Origin: Lytechinus pictus
Lineage: Eukaryota > Echinodermata > Echinoidea > Temnopleuroida > Toxopneustidae
Reading direction: 5' to 3'
Length of the DNA: 64,000 bases
Assembly (NCBI RefSeq): GCF_037042905.1
Contig: NC_087257.1
Coordinates: forward strand, 13,428,001-13,492,000
In this document: in pieces, positions 34,713-46,824 of the stretch
How the letters are laid out: every line of letters starts with the position of its first letter
Position numbering within the stretch: position 1 is the first letter of the stretch
The notes under the pieces: model-generated
Told to the model about the DNA's origin: nothing
Databases searched by the model: none
Seen by the model: only the letters and a program-made list of their open reading frames with translations
Program-made: the position numbers and the translations under genes

Positions 34713-34942
34713 CGCATGCAGCTGAGCTGCGCGCGTATTTTATTGTTCATGCCAACGAAATCAAATGCCGATCCAATACAACAACAAATTAGTAGCGATC
34801 AAAAAACGAATATGAAAGAATATGACTACAACAATATCAAAGATAACTTAAAAAATATGTTGAGGAATATACATACATATAAAAACATACTTTGATATTT
34901 AAAACTTTACAAATATAAGTTTCAAGAAACTAAAATCATTAC

Positions 34943-35162
34943 CAAATCGGTGATTGTTGTTATCAGCGATTTCACCAGACGGCTGTATTAGGTGATTTGC
35001 GTCGAGACGATTTTGTGACCACTCGCAAAGCATTTCGGGATTGAATATAACCACCTTATTTTCTCTGAGCTCTTCGCTGAACCCATCATCACAGTGCAGC
35101 TGCAGCGCAGCGCGCAGCCAATGCAATGCATCCGATGCATGGGTTGTTTTTTCGCCGTCCAT
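34943..35162 (-). CDS. Probable first coding exon of an unidentified protein
   Basis: Starts at an ATG in the context ccatggcATGG and runs 73 codons to a GTAATG donor. Residues include MDGEKTTHASDALHWLRAAL, then a Cys-Asp-Asp-Gly stretch, SEELRENKVVIF and NPEMLCEW. It is soluble and charged, with no signal peptide or membrane segment. Coding is suggested by the mixed amino-acid composition, GC-rich codons unlike the AT-rich surroundings, the start context and the donor. I do not recognise the family. No second exon was found downstream (lower coordinates). The DNA upstream is CpG-rich, as expected of a promoter. Confidence 0.5.
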
Positions 35163-35792
35163 GCCATGGTCTCGGACTCAGAGTTGAAATTTAGACCCGG
35201 ATTTCGGGGATACAGCGCCTTTATTTCAGATTTATAGACTTAAAAGTCAAATGACATTTAAAATTTGAAATCTAACCTTGAACAATCATCGTTGATAAAC
35301 ATCAGCCCTGAAGCCATTACACTTCAAATAAGGCCAGGCAAATTAGATGTCATTGTCTAAGTTGCTAGATCTATGACGAGTCGCCTGAAGCCCCAGCGCA
35401 TCATCAACGTCACTAGCTAGCTGCGCGACCGGCCCAGACTCGGCGCACCCAGGCCAGAAAAATGACCTCGATTATTACGGTGGTTGTCTATGCATTTATT
35501 AGTGGTGCAGCGAAATTCAGCAGAAGAAAATAAGAGATATGAGGTATCCTCGTCACAGGCTTAATATTCCAAAATGAGGAAAAATGTCAAAATCATGATT
35601 ATTTAAGCTAAATATTTTCTTTAAAAATGAAAGTAATATTTTTAATATTTATACCCAGAATAACCGATCTAATAATTGTTCATTAAAAAATATTTGAAAT
35701 TAACAAATGAAAAAAAATCAACTCGACAAATTTCCCAAAACCCCACCTTATTTTTTAAAGTGGTCACAAAATTCGAGCGGAGTTGACCTTCC
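35163..35792 (-). promoter_or_regulatory. Possible promoter region, then AT-rich flank
   Basis: 35360-35480 has clustered CpG (gcgcgaccggcccagactcgg) just upstream of the exon at 35162 on the minus strand. No TATA box is placed with confidence. From 35500 to the start of E1 the DNA is AT-rich with no feature. Confidence 0.35.
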
Positions 35793-36959
35793 TTATGGGG
35801 TGTTGCAAGAAACTTGCGATTGAACGCAAATCGAACGCAACTCCCAAAATTGAGCGTAAGTCCTCCGATTAAACGCAAATCTGCAATTGAACGAAAGTTA
35901 CGTTCAATCCTGTTGCAAGAAGAAGTTGCGTTTGATCAATTGAACGTAGATCAAGCGCAAGCTTTGCAATTGATTGCAAATCGAACGTAACTTATGTAAG
36001 ATTTTGGAGGATGCGCAAAATTTGCGTTCGATTTACGTTCAATTGATTGTCCATAGGCTTGTGTACTAAAAATTCTGCAAAAAATTTTTTTTTTGTATTT
36101 TGTTTTGAAAACTTGTGTAAATTATGCCATTTTCAATTTTCCATGGGTTTTTTCAAGAAAAACTTGAAATAATGTTATTTTCAATCTTTATAGGCCTCTT
36201 CAGCAATTATGCCATTATTTTCACACAATTTCAGTACATTCTCTCCTAATATCATTTTAAAGTGTGTCAATAACCAAAAATATTCTGCTCTTGTTATCAG
36301 AGGTCATGGAATATTCAAATTGTGATTTCTGAAATAATTTGTATGAAGAAATGTTGAAGAAATAATAACTCTCCATAGGCACAAAAGCCACTCTTTATTA
36401 AAAACACTTCATGCACTGGCAAATGCTTATCAATATTTCTGAGCGTTTGCAGTAAATACAACTCAGAATATGTTTTGCAAGAGCACTGAATTGCTTAAAT
36501 GCTTTCATTCATACATATCATAATGAATAACATGCCCAATTAAGTTATTTTAGTTTGATTTTCAAATAAAACATACATTTCAGGAGATTGCTACACTTCA
36601 AAATCTGAAGCTCTCTTGTTTCTCTCTCTTTAATCATGAGATTGCATCGTAGATATATATCACACTTGCATACAGGGATGAGGTCGAGGCTGATTCTTCC
36701 GAGTCATGAGGCAGCTTGAGAGAACTTCCCATAGATTCTGTACAGTGACTCGGACCAAGGCCAGCAAAATGTTGCCTCGAGGTCAGCATTGACTACATCC
36801 CTGCTTGGACTTGAAAAGATCCATTGATCTGTGCACAAAAAAGAACACTGCTCAAGACATTCATTATTGATGGACCTTTTATTTTTTATTTTTCAATGTT
36901 TCTTGCTCCCAAGGAGTTACTTCTGAGATTCAGTTATATGAAATAAAATTTCATATCAT

Positions 36960-37202
36960 CTAACAGTACATCAAGTGTTTCACCACAGAATGTCTTGTTT
37001 GAAATTGACGTGTATCATGCAGAAGACCACAGTCCTTAAGGTTGGCATGAAGAATCCATAGAAGTCCAGTCAGGAAAGCCACAAGCGTTTCTGCTTGAAG
37101 GAACAAATCTGGTTTCCAGAAGCAGTCTAATTTGAGGTGAATTTGGAGAGCTTCATGGAGTGAAGTTTTTAAACAAGCAACGCCCTCATTCTGAAGTCCA
37201 CT
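36960..37202 (-). other. 80-codon open frame in E1, conserved in E2
   Basis: Runs without ATG from an AG-bounded edge: SGLQNEGVACLKTSLHEALQ, a hydrophobic VAFLTGLLWILHAN segment, then stop after KHLMYC. The same frame is intact in E2 at 53462-53704. It could be an internal or last exon of an element protein, or chance. No domain is recognised. Confidence 0.3.
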
Positions 37203-37808
37203 CTAATAATGATACTACAGACAGGAGCAGCTCTGAATTCAGTTCTGATAATCAACCTGTTCATAAAAAAATAATAATATGGGAAATAATGCAAGCCCAT
37301 AACTATACATAGCTTGGGTTAGTTCAAATTTTGTCCTTTCAGTGCAAGAACGCCCTTAGCAAACAAATTTTGTGCACCCATCGGTGCAGAAATGCCCCTA
37401 TGTCTGCTGGTAAGGGCCTTGTTTGCACCCAAATGATGATATGATAGAGGGATAGTGGCTTACTCCTGAGACCATAGTAATTGGCAATTTGCCATGATGT
37501 AATCTAAAAAAGTGTGAACTGATTGTTTTTCCCCAAATAAAAGAATCATGGAAATTAAAATATGCAATAAATTAAATCAATGAAAGCAAAATACACACTT
37601 TCATACAGTACACCTTGGATGAGCACAACAACCCCCCCCCCCCCATCAATGGGGTGTCTTCATTGCTGAGAAGTCCAGTCAAGATAGGGATTTGTGTTTG
37701 CCTTTTTCATTTTGCATTATCCTTGGGTCAATGTGTACAGATTTCACCCCCATCTGCATTACGATCATGGTGAATTATTAATAATAATACAGTTTACATG
37801 TAACCTAC

Positions 37809-37925
37809 CATTTAAGAGTTGATAAAATGAATCAATCAGCTGGTTGCAAGAACACACATTGTAGCAGACACAGTTAAGGTGGTTCTGAGGTTTCTTGTTT
37901 ATTCCAGACTTCTTTGTCATCATAA
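37809..37925 (-). CDS. Candidate exon in element E1, Cys-rich
   Basis: A 117-bp block with a pyrimidine-rich acceptor ending cttactacag and donor GTAGGT. Frame from the double ATG: MMTKKSGINKKPQNH, then a C-x-C-x3-C-x-C cluster, then NQLIDSFYQLLN, leaving in phase 1. The E2 copy (52733-52849) keeps both splice sites and the frame, with one amino-acid change. Four closely spaced cysteines suggest metal binding. The protein is not recognised. A phase-compatible terminal exon could follow 570 bp downstream. Confidence 0.4.
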
Positions 37926-39811
37926 CTGTAGTAAGCAATTAAAAGCAAAAAGCAAAGAGATAAAACATGTTCATGAAATTAATATACAAATTAAGCTCAG
38001 TTGCCAGTGTGTTAATCATTATAGAAGTCCCAGGGTGTTTTGATTAAAGTCACTTCTGGCCTGGGGAGGGGCACTATGGTTCCTCAGCCATGGGCGGCGC
38101 AATAACAAATTTATGAATCATACCTTTTGCTTTAATTTACTAAAAAAAAGCTTGAAATAGAATGCTAAACTTTGGTGTACATATTCCTTTCTAGAGCATT
38201 CCTAACAACTTTACTTTAAAAAATCTGGTATAAAAAAAAATCCTTTCATGTTTTTTTTTTAAATATTTTTTCTTAACTTCTTAAATGTATTTTTTTTGTA
38301 CCTGGGAATTGCAAATTTGGTCTCAAAAGTTGCGTGAGACTTGAAAGTAAAACGCCAGTCAGTGGTGCGGTAATAAAATTTTGAGTGGCAGATTTATTCT
38401 GAAAAATGTGAAGGGGGACCATATGCCCCCCCCCCCCCGAGTATTGTGCTTGATGTAAAAGGATGTAAAAAAAAATCATGATTATGCATTCAATATTAAT
38501 AAAATGATAATGATGCACCATATGAGACACCCTTTTACTGTAAGCACCTGGAAAAGCATTGTAATCATCCTTTAAACAATTTAAAGTGAAAAAAAATCTG
38601 TCATCTATATAGCACCTCATGTGCTTGCATAAAAATCAAGTTAAGACTAGAGTCAGTTACATAGTAGCCCGGGGGGGGGGGGGACTCACGAAATAATGCA
38701 TATGGGGATGTGCCCGCTGGAATGGGTTGCCTTTTTGGAAGAAATCCCTAAACATGGGGTATGGTTTTATGCTGGAAAATCCCTAAACATGGCCCAATTT
38801 TAGATACTGGCCTTAAACATGGGTCCATATACTACTCCAATGTCTTAGGTGCAAATACAAAATTACCTTACTACATTTTGGGCGATAACCTTTTTTTTTT
38901 TTTTTTGCTTGTCAAGTTTTCCAGGCGAAAATGTGCCCCCCCCCCCTTGTAGAAATCCTGGATCCGCCCCTGCAATGAATCCCAAAATGACCTGTAAATA
39001 TGGGTACGGGTTTGAAACCTTCAGCCACACACCTTTGTCCAAACCAAATCTAAGTACCTCCCCCCCCCCCCCCCCCGGCATAGTAGACCTACATATTGAA
39101 TCTAAAAAATAGATTTATTTAGGCTTACATGTATATCTTTTTATATTTATATGTGATGGATATTAAAACTGTGACTCATACGGCACATCATTACAAATCA
39201 ACGACACAAATAGACTGTCCTTGCAAAGAACCTCTTGTGCAATCTGCCCGTAAGAAATTTTAAAAAGAGCCCCGGGCGGGCAACTCCCTATTCAATGTTA
39301 AACTTCCCCAAGAATGTGGCAGATGTGGCCAATAGGTTAGCCCGATAACATCTTTAAAATAATTAATAATATACATGTAGACCCCCTATACCTTTGGTTT
39401 TTTTTGGCCTGGCGAAAATTGTGGAGAACCCCCCCCCCTCCAAAAAATAAAAAATAAATTAATAAAATAATAATAAAAAAATTAAAAAAATTCCTCCAAA
39501 GTCAAGAGCAAAATTTTCATTCTATCCCAGGCCAGGCAAAGGAAAGTCATAAAAAGGGAGGTTAGACAGACTCTTAAAAAAGAGAGACTAATGGAGAGGA
39601 TCTAATAATGGAAGTCTTTGATTTAAAGCCTAACGTTAAATTAAAAATCCTTTAGTTAAAAACAAAAAATTGCTTTCTGTCGACTGCATTGAATCCATTT
39701 ACTGGATGGTTATTCGCCGTTGAAACTGATATAACTTAAAAATCATTTCAAATATGAACAATAATAATCTTTTAAGGTCATTTTCGATATTTCATACATA
39801 ATTAGCAATAG

Positions 39812-39954
39812 CAGGGGCCGCGGAACCGGGGGGGGGGGGCTTCAGCCCCCCACTTTTTTCCAAAACCGTGTACAAAAACGTCAAAAATGATCATATGATT
39901 GTGATTTTTAGCATGGTCAGCCCCCCCACTTTGAAAACCGTTCCGCGGCCCCTG
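39812..39954. mobile_element. 143-bp hAT-like MITE inside E1
   Basis: Ends CAGGGGCCGCGGAAC and GTTCCGCGGCCCCTG are perfect inverted copies. The matching place in the E2 repeats (near 41375) has the uninterrupted sequence cataattagagcctac. The element therefore entered E1 after E1 and E2 separated. Confidence 0.8.
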
Positions 39955-40479
39955 ATTAGAGCCTACAAATTTACTTGCTTCAGGGTGATTTTTAACAGCA
40001 CTGCACCGGGAATGTCCTGCCGTGTTGTTGGTACAACAGTGCATTACCGACACAAAAAGTCAAGAGTGGGACTGGGTTTAAACTGTGTGGTAAAAAAATG
40101 TTTGAAGGTGAAATTTCGACTGGCGATAAAGATACATTTTCACATTTTACAAAATAATTTTTTCCCTGGCATAGGTCTAAAACATATAAATTCTCTGAAA
40201 ACATACTTAATGGAGAAAGAAAGCTGTGAAAAATGAATATTTTCTACTTACTCTCTTCCACAATCACGATTATTGCAAGGATTATTTTGCTTCATCAGCT
40301 AGTCTTGTGCTGCAGACCCTGTTTACAGCTGCAAATCAGCTGCAACTTGCGTTCAATCGCAAGCCTTTTTCTTGCAACGCAAATTGGCGATTGATTGCTA
40401 GTTGCAGTCGATCGGAATCGGCTGCAAAGTTGCAGTCGATTTGCAATCAATTGCAACGTAACTTTCTTGCAACGCCCCA

Positions 40480-40759
40480 TTAGAGCAACACGCTTGTGTG
40501 TTGCTGCCCTCTACGTTCGTTGGTTCAGACTGATCACTAAATTGGTACGTAATTTGTCAGCACAGCGCACGCATCGAGGTCATGCGCGCTGTACATGAGG
40601 TGAGCAAAAATCACACGTACTTGTACTTGTCCCAGCACGCGCATGAACACGCGTCAGACCAGCGCGTACTGCTAGTGTCTTTCTGGTGACCTTCATCTAC
40701 GCAGATGCAACAAATTGGGCGAAACTTTTCAACATGATGATAGTCACTAATGGGCCTTA
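40480..40759. other. 280-bp spacer between inverted elements E1 and E2
   Basis: It begins TTAGAGCAACACGCTTGTG, which contains an 8-bp-stem hairpin (gcaacac..gtgttgc), and ends ggccTTA before E2. It is CpG-richer than its surroundings and is original target DNA. No gene is recognised. Confidence 0.6.
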
Positions 40760-41228
40760 TGGGGTGTTGCAAGAAAGTTACGTTGCAATTGATTGCAAAT
40801 CGACTGCAACTTTGCAGCCGATTCCGATCGACTGCAATTAGCAATCAATCGCCAATTTGCGTTGCAAGAAAAAGGCTTGCGATTGAACGCAAGTTGCAGC
40901 TGATTTGCAGCTGTAAACAGGGTCTGCAGCACAAGACTAGCCAAAAAAGCAAAATAATGGCTTGCAACAATCCTGGATCTGGAAGAGAGTAAGTAGAAAA
41001 TATTCATTTTTCAGACAATTCTTTCTCCATTATGTATGTTTTCAGAGAATTTATATATTTTAGACCTATGCCAGGGAAAAAATTATTTTGAAAAGAGTGA
41101 AAATGTATCTTTATCGCCGGTCGAAATTTCACCTTCAACAAATTTTCTACCACACAATTGTAATCCCAGTCCCACACTTGACTTTTTGTGTCGGTAATGC
41201 ACGGTTGTATCAACAACACGGCAGGTCA

Positions 41229-41303
41229 TAACCCAGGGAGCTCCCGCCCGCGCAGCGGGGGGGGGGGGGGGGGGAGCTGCGCGGGCCGGAGCTCCCTGGG
41301 TTA
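41229..41303. mobile_element. Hairpin insertion with 9-bp target duplication, unit 1
   Basis: Ends TAACCCAGGGAGCTCC and its inverse; nearly the whole 75 bp folds into one stem around a G tract. Flanks are both GGCAGGTCA (41220-41228, 41304-41312). E1 lacks it at the matching site near 40010. The 9-bp duplication resembles Mutator-type elements; that is inference. Confidence 0.8.
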
Positions 41304-42334
41304 GGCAGGTCATTGCCGGTGCAGTGCTGTTAAAAGTCACCCTGAAGCAAGTAAATGTGTAGGCTCTAATTATGTATGAAACATCGAAAATGACCTTCAA
41401 AGATTATTTTTGTTCCTATTTGAAATAATTCTTTAAGTTATATCGGTTTCAGCGGCGAATAGCCATCCAGTAAATAGAAATTAAAGACTTCCATTACTAC
41501 AGTACATGTACCTTCTACTTCTAGTTGTACTAGTTCCTCTCCATTTGTCTCTCTTTTTTTAAAGGTCTGTCTAACGTTAACCTCCCTTTTTATGACTTTC
41601 CTTGGCCTGGGATAAAGTGAAAATTTTGCTGTTTCGACTTTTGTTTTTATTAAAAAAAAGTTTATTATTCATTTTTTTATTTTTTTAAATTTTTTTTTGG
41701 GGGGGTTCTCCAGACTCCACATATCTCGCCAGACAAGAAAAAAAAAAAAATGTATAGGGGGTCTACATGTATTGGGCTACTTTTCAGAATCTATTGGCCA
41801 CATCTGCCACATTCTTGGGGAAGTTTTAACATTGAATAGGGAGTTGCCTGCCCAGGGCTCTTTGTAAAATTTCTTACGGGCAGATTGCACAAGAGGTTCT
41901 TTGCAAGGACAGTCTATTTGTGCCGTTGATTTGTAATGATGTGCCGTATGAGTCACATTTTTAATATCCATCACATATAAATATAAAAAGATATACATGT
42001 ACATGATGTAGGCCTAAATACATTTATTTTTTAGATTCAATATGTAGATCTACTACGCCGGGGGGGGGGGGGTTAGATTTAGTTTGGACAAAGGTGTGCG
42101 GCTGAAGGTTCGAAACCCGTACCCATATTTACATGTCATTTTGGCTAAAAAGGTACCCATTATTAGGGATTCATTACAGGGGCGGATCCAGGATTTCCAA
42201 AGGGGGGGGGGGGGCACATTTTCGCCTGGAAGACTTGACAAGCAAAAAAAAGAAAAAGGTTATCGCCCAAAATGTAAGGTCATTTTATGTATTTGCACCT
42301 AAGACATTGGAGTAGAATATGGACCCATGTTTAA

Positions 42335-43515
42335 AGTATACACACAAAGAAAATTCACGAAAGTGATGATTATAGACAAATTATATATGAATGGAAAGGT
42401 CTTGTCTTTTTATACACAAATATGTCACTAAAAAGTCTTATCGATGTCGTGGAAATGCAAGAAATGAAATTATTAGAGACCATTCTAAGCCCCCCAGACC
42501 GACAGTTCACGCAGTGAAAACAGTCGAGAATAATGACGTCACACAATAATCGAGCTCATCATCCCTCTGTGCATAATACACTGAATCACCTTACTGACCT
42601 CTTCAATATCTTCCGAATTTACTGTTTTCTTCATGTAATGTGACATCCGAATTCTGTTTTCGACAACTTCAGACTATAAGGGAACCAGAACTGTGTTATT
42701 TTGCCCGTTTTTTATTGAATTGTGAACTGGAAAGATCGATTTTGTCCACTCGACAGTCTTCGTTGTGTTGCTCTACTAACTATTGAAAAACTCCAAGCTG
42801 CACGGTCCCATTCACTTGCTCCCGATGCATGTTGCAGGCTACGCTGTTTGATCCAGTCAAAAGTCAAGGTAAGCATGTTTGGAAACTGTACTTGTTCTGA
42901 CGATGCATTCAGGTCAGATGACAGATACAGATCTGATATAAGTTTAGAATCATGCATTTTGGCATAACTACTATTAAAATTAAAAAGTTTTTATTTTAGA
43001 AATAATGTTTTTGTACAATTCCACCCAAGGCCAAGGCAAGGCCTTGGCAAGGGTTCATTACATGCCGCCACGCACAGAAAAATCAAGCCATAGAAGTCGT
43101 GTGTTGTGGACCCAAGAAGTGAGATCCCAGACGCCTCCAGGCTAAGCACGCGCGAACCACTAGTTAGAAATCCACTGCCAAACGCGGTTCGTGGTGCGGG
43201 GTTAGTATACTTAATACGTGTGAGTGGCACAATTCCAGCAGATTTTTTCTTCAGATTTCTAAAACTGGTCAGGACTCAGGCAGGCAATTAAATTATTTAG
43301 GAGCACTGAGTGGTATGGACCATGGCTGAAAATCTGCTGTTTCAGAGGAATGTTTAAGTTTTTATTATACACAGAATTATATCACCATGATGCCGATGTC
43401 ATGAAGCCAGACAAATTTTCAGCAGTGATTACCCTGATTCCTGGCCAAAATCACTCACACGTATTGCGAGGTTAGTATTAGTATACTACTAGTACGTATT
43501 GCGAGGTTAGTATTA
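42335..43515 (+). mobile_element. Element K 5' part, tandem copy 1
   Basis: Starts AGTATACACACAAAG directly after TTAA (42331-42334) within E2 sequence. It is the first 1.18 kb of K, cut off by the tandem junction at 43515. The same start recurs at 45094 and 47855. Confidence 0.75.
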
Positions 43516-43984
43516 TGGGGTGTTGCAAGAAAGTTACGTTGCAATTGATTGCAAATCGACTGCAACTTTGCAGCCGATTCCGATCGACTGCAACTAGCAA
43601 TCAATCGCCAATTTGCGTTGCAAGAAAAAGGCTTGCGATTGAACGCAAGTTGCAGCTGATTTGCAGCTGTAAACAGGGTCTGCAGCACAAGACTAGCCAA
43701 AAAAGCAAAATAATGGCTTGCAACAATCCTGGATCTGGAAGATAGTAAGTAGAAAATATTCATTTTTCAGACAATTCTTTCTCCATTATGTATGTTTTCA
43801 GAGAATTTATATATTTTAGACCTATGCCAGGGAAAAAATTATTTTGAAAAGAGTGAAAATGTATCTTTATCGCCGGTCGAAATTTCACCTTCAACAAATT
43901 TTCTACCACACAATTGTAATCCCAGTCCCACACTTGACTTTTTGTGTCGGTAATGCACGGTTGTATCAACAACACGGCAGGTCA

Positions 43985-44065
43985 TAACCCAGGGAGCTCC
44001 CGCCCGCGCAGCGGGGGGGGGGGGGGGGGGGGGGGGAGCTGCGCGGGCCGGAGCTCCCTGGGTTA
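43985..44065. mobile_element. Hairpin insertion, unit 2
   Basis: Same as 41229-41303, with the same 9-bp flanks but a longer G tract, so the element length is 81 bp. Confidence 0.8.
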
Positions 44066-46743
44066 GGCAGGTCATTGCCGGTGCAGTGCTGTTAAAAGTC
44101 ACCCTGAAGCAAGTAAATGTGTAGGCTCTAATTATGTATGAAACATCGAAAATGACCTTCAAAGATTATTTTTGTTCCTATTTGAAATAATTCTTTAAGT
44201 TATATCGGTTTCAGCGGCGAATAGCCATCCAGTAAATAGAAATTAAAGACTTCCATTACTACAGTACATGTACCTTCTACTTCTAGTTGTACTAGTTCCT
44301 CTCCATTTGTCTCTCTTTTTTTAAAGGTCTGTCTAACGTTAACCTCCCTTTTTATGACTTTCCTTGGCCTGGGATAAAGTGAAAATTTTGCTGTTTCGAC
44401 TTTTGTTTTTATTAAAAAAAAGTTTATTATTCATTTTTTTATTCTTTTAATTTTTTTTTGGGGGGGGTTCTCCAGACTCCACATATCTCGCCAGACAAGA
44501 AAAAAAAAAAAAAAATGTATAGGGGGTCTACATGTATTGGGCTACTTTTCAGAATCTATTGGCCACATCTGCCACATTCTTGGGGAAGTTTTAACATTGA
44601 ATAGGGAGTTGCCTGCCCAGGGCTCTTTGTAAAATTTCTTACGGGCAGATTGCACAAGAGGTTCTTTGCAAGGACAGTCTATTTGTGCCGTTGATTTGTA
44701 ATGATGTGCCGTATGAGTCACATTTTTAATATCCATCACATATAAATATAAAAAGATATACATGTACATGATGTAGGCCTAAATACATTTATTTTTTAGA
44801 TTCAATATGTAGATCTACTACGCCGGGGGGGGGGGTTAGATTTAGTTTGGACAAAGGTGTGCGGCTGAAGGTTCGAAACCCGTACCCATATTTACATGTC
44901 ATTTTGGCTAAAAAGGTACCCATTATTAGGGATTCATTACAGGGGCGGATCCAGGATTTCCAAAGGGGGGGGGCACATTTTCGCCTGGAAGACTTGACAA
45001 GCAAAAAAAAGAAAAAGGTTATCGCCCAAAATGTAAGGTCATTTTATGTATTTGCACCTAAGACATTGGAGTAGAATATGGACCCATGTTTAAAGTATAC
45101 ACACAAAGAAAATTCACGAAAGTGATGATTATAGACAAATTATATATGAATGGAAAGGTCTTGTCTTTTTATACACAAATATGTCACTAAAAAGTCTTAT
45201 CGATGTCGTGGAAATGCAAGAAATGAAATTATTAGAGACCATTCTAAGCCCCCCAGACCGACAGTTCACGCAGTGAAAACAGTCGAGAATAATGACGTCA
45301 CACAATAATCGAGCTCATCATCCCTCTGTGCATAATACACTGAATCACCTTACTGACCTCTTCAATATCTTCCGAATTTACTGTTTTCTTCATGTAATGT
45401 GACATCCGAATTCTGTTTTCGACAACTTCAGACTATAAGGGAACCAGAACTGTGTTATTTTGCCCGTTTTTTATTGAATTGTGAACTGGAAAGATCGATT
45501 TTGTCCACTCGACAGTCTTCGTTGTGTTGCTCTACTAACTATTGAAAAACTCCAAGCTGCACGGTCCCATTCACTTGCTCCCGATGCATGTTGCAGGCTA
45601 CGCTGTTTGATCCAGTCAAAAGTCAAGGTAAGCATGTTTGGAAACTGTACTTGTTCTGACGATGCATTCAGGTCAGATGACAGATACAGATCTGATATAA
45701 GTTTAGAATCATGCATTTTGGCATAACTACTATTAAAATTAAAAAGTTTTTATTTTAGAAATAATGTTTTTGTACAATTCCACCCAAGGCCAAGGCAAGG
45801 CCTTGGCAAGGGTTCATTACATGCCGCCACGCACAGAAAAATCAAGCCATAGAAGTCGTGTGTTGTGGACCCAAGAAGTGAGATCCCAGACGCCTCCAGG
45901 CTAAGCACGCGCGAACCACTAGTTAGAAATCCACTGCCAAACGCGGTTCGTGGTGCGGGGTTAGTATACTTAATACGTGTGAGTGGCACAATTCCAGCAG
46001 ATTTTTTCTTCAGATTTCTAAAACTGGTCAGGACTCAGGCAGGCAATTAAATTATTTAGGAGCACTGAGTGGTATGGACCATGGCTGAAAATCTGCTGTT
46101 TCAGAGGAATGTTTAAGTTTTTATTATACACAGAATTATATCACCATGATGCCGATGTCATGAAGCCAGACAAATTTTCAGCAGTGATTACCCTGATTCC
46201 TGGCCAAAATCACTCACACGTATTGCGAGGTTAGTATTAGTATACTACTAGTACGTATTGCGAGGTTAGTATTATGGGGTGTTGCAAGAAAGTTACGTTG
46301 CAATTGATTGCAAATCGACTGCAACTTTGCAGCCGATTCCGATCGACTGCAACTAGCAATCAATCGCCAATTTGCGTTGCAAGAAAAAGGCTTGCGATTG
46401 AACGCAAGTTGCAGCTGATTTGCAGCTGTAAACAGGGTCTGCAGCACAAGACTAGCCAAAAAAGCAAAATAATGGCTTGCAACAATCCTGGATCTGGAAG
46501 ATAGTAAGTAGAAAATATTCATTTTTCAGACAATTCTTTCTCCATTATGTATGTTTTCAGAGAATTTATATATTTTAGACCTATGCCAGGGAAAAAATTA
46601 TTTTGAAAAGAGTGAAAATGTATCTTTATCGCCGGTCGAAATTTCACCTTCAACAAATTTTCTACCACACAATTGTAATCCCAGTCCCACACTTGACTTT
46701 TTGTGTCGGTAATGCACGGTTGTATCAACAACACGGCAGGTCA

Positions 46744-46824
46744 TAACCCAGGGAGCTCCCGCCCGCGCAGCGGGGGGGGGGGGGGGGGGGGGGGGAGCTG
46801 CGCGGGCCGGAGCTCCCTGGGTTA
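46744..46824. mobile_element. Hairpin insertion, unit 3
   Basis: Third tandem copy of the hairpin, with conserved stem and flanks and a long G tract like unit 2. Confidence 0.8.

Larger units (their letters stand above)
35796..40479. mobile_element. Element E copy 1 (E1), 4.68 kb, TTA target duplication
   Basis: Left end TGGGGTGTTGCAAGAAAC, right end GAAAGTTACG inverted to end TTCTTGCAACGCCCCA. TTA lies on both sides (35793-35795, 40480-40482). An empty copy of the target is at 34633-34712. Subterminal regions carry many copies of ttgaacgcaaatcgaacgc or gcaattgattgcaaatcgac, as expected of transposase-binding repeats. The body holds a candidate spliced exon (37809-37925) and an 80-codon open frame (36960-37202), both conserved in E2, plus a later hAT MITE. 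The TTA duplication suggests PIF/Harbinger, but no transposase was recognised. Confidence 0.8.

Noticed and set aside
40226-40483. Recurring frames (for example ending RNFLATPH) at every E terminus
   Set aside because: They are translations of the terminal and subterminal repeats and appear on both strands; no coding signal.
42712-42967. 81-residue frames on both strands repeated in all three tandem units
   Set aside because: Overlapping antisense frames with no recognised domain. They are conserved only because the units are recent copies.
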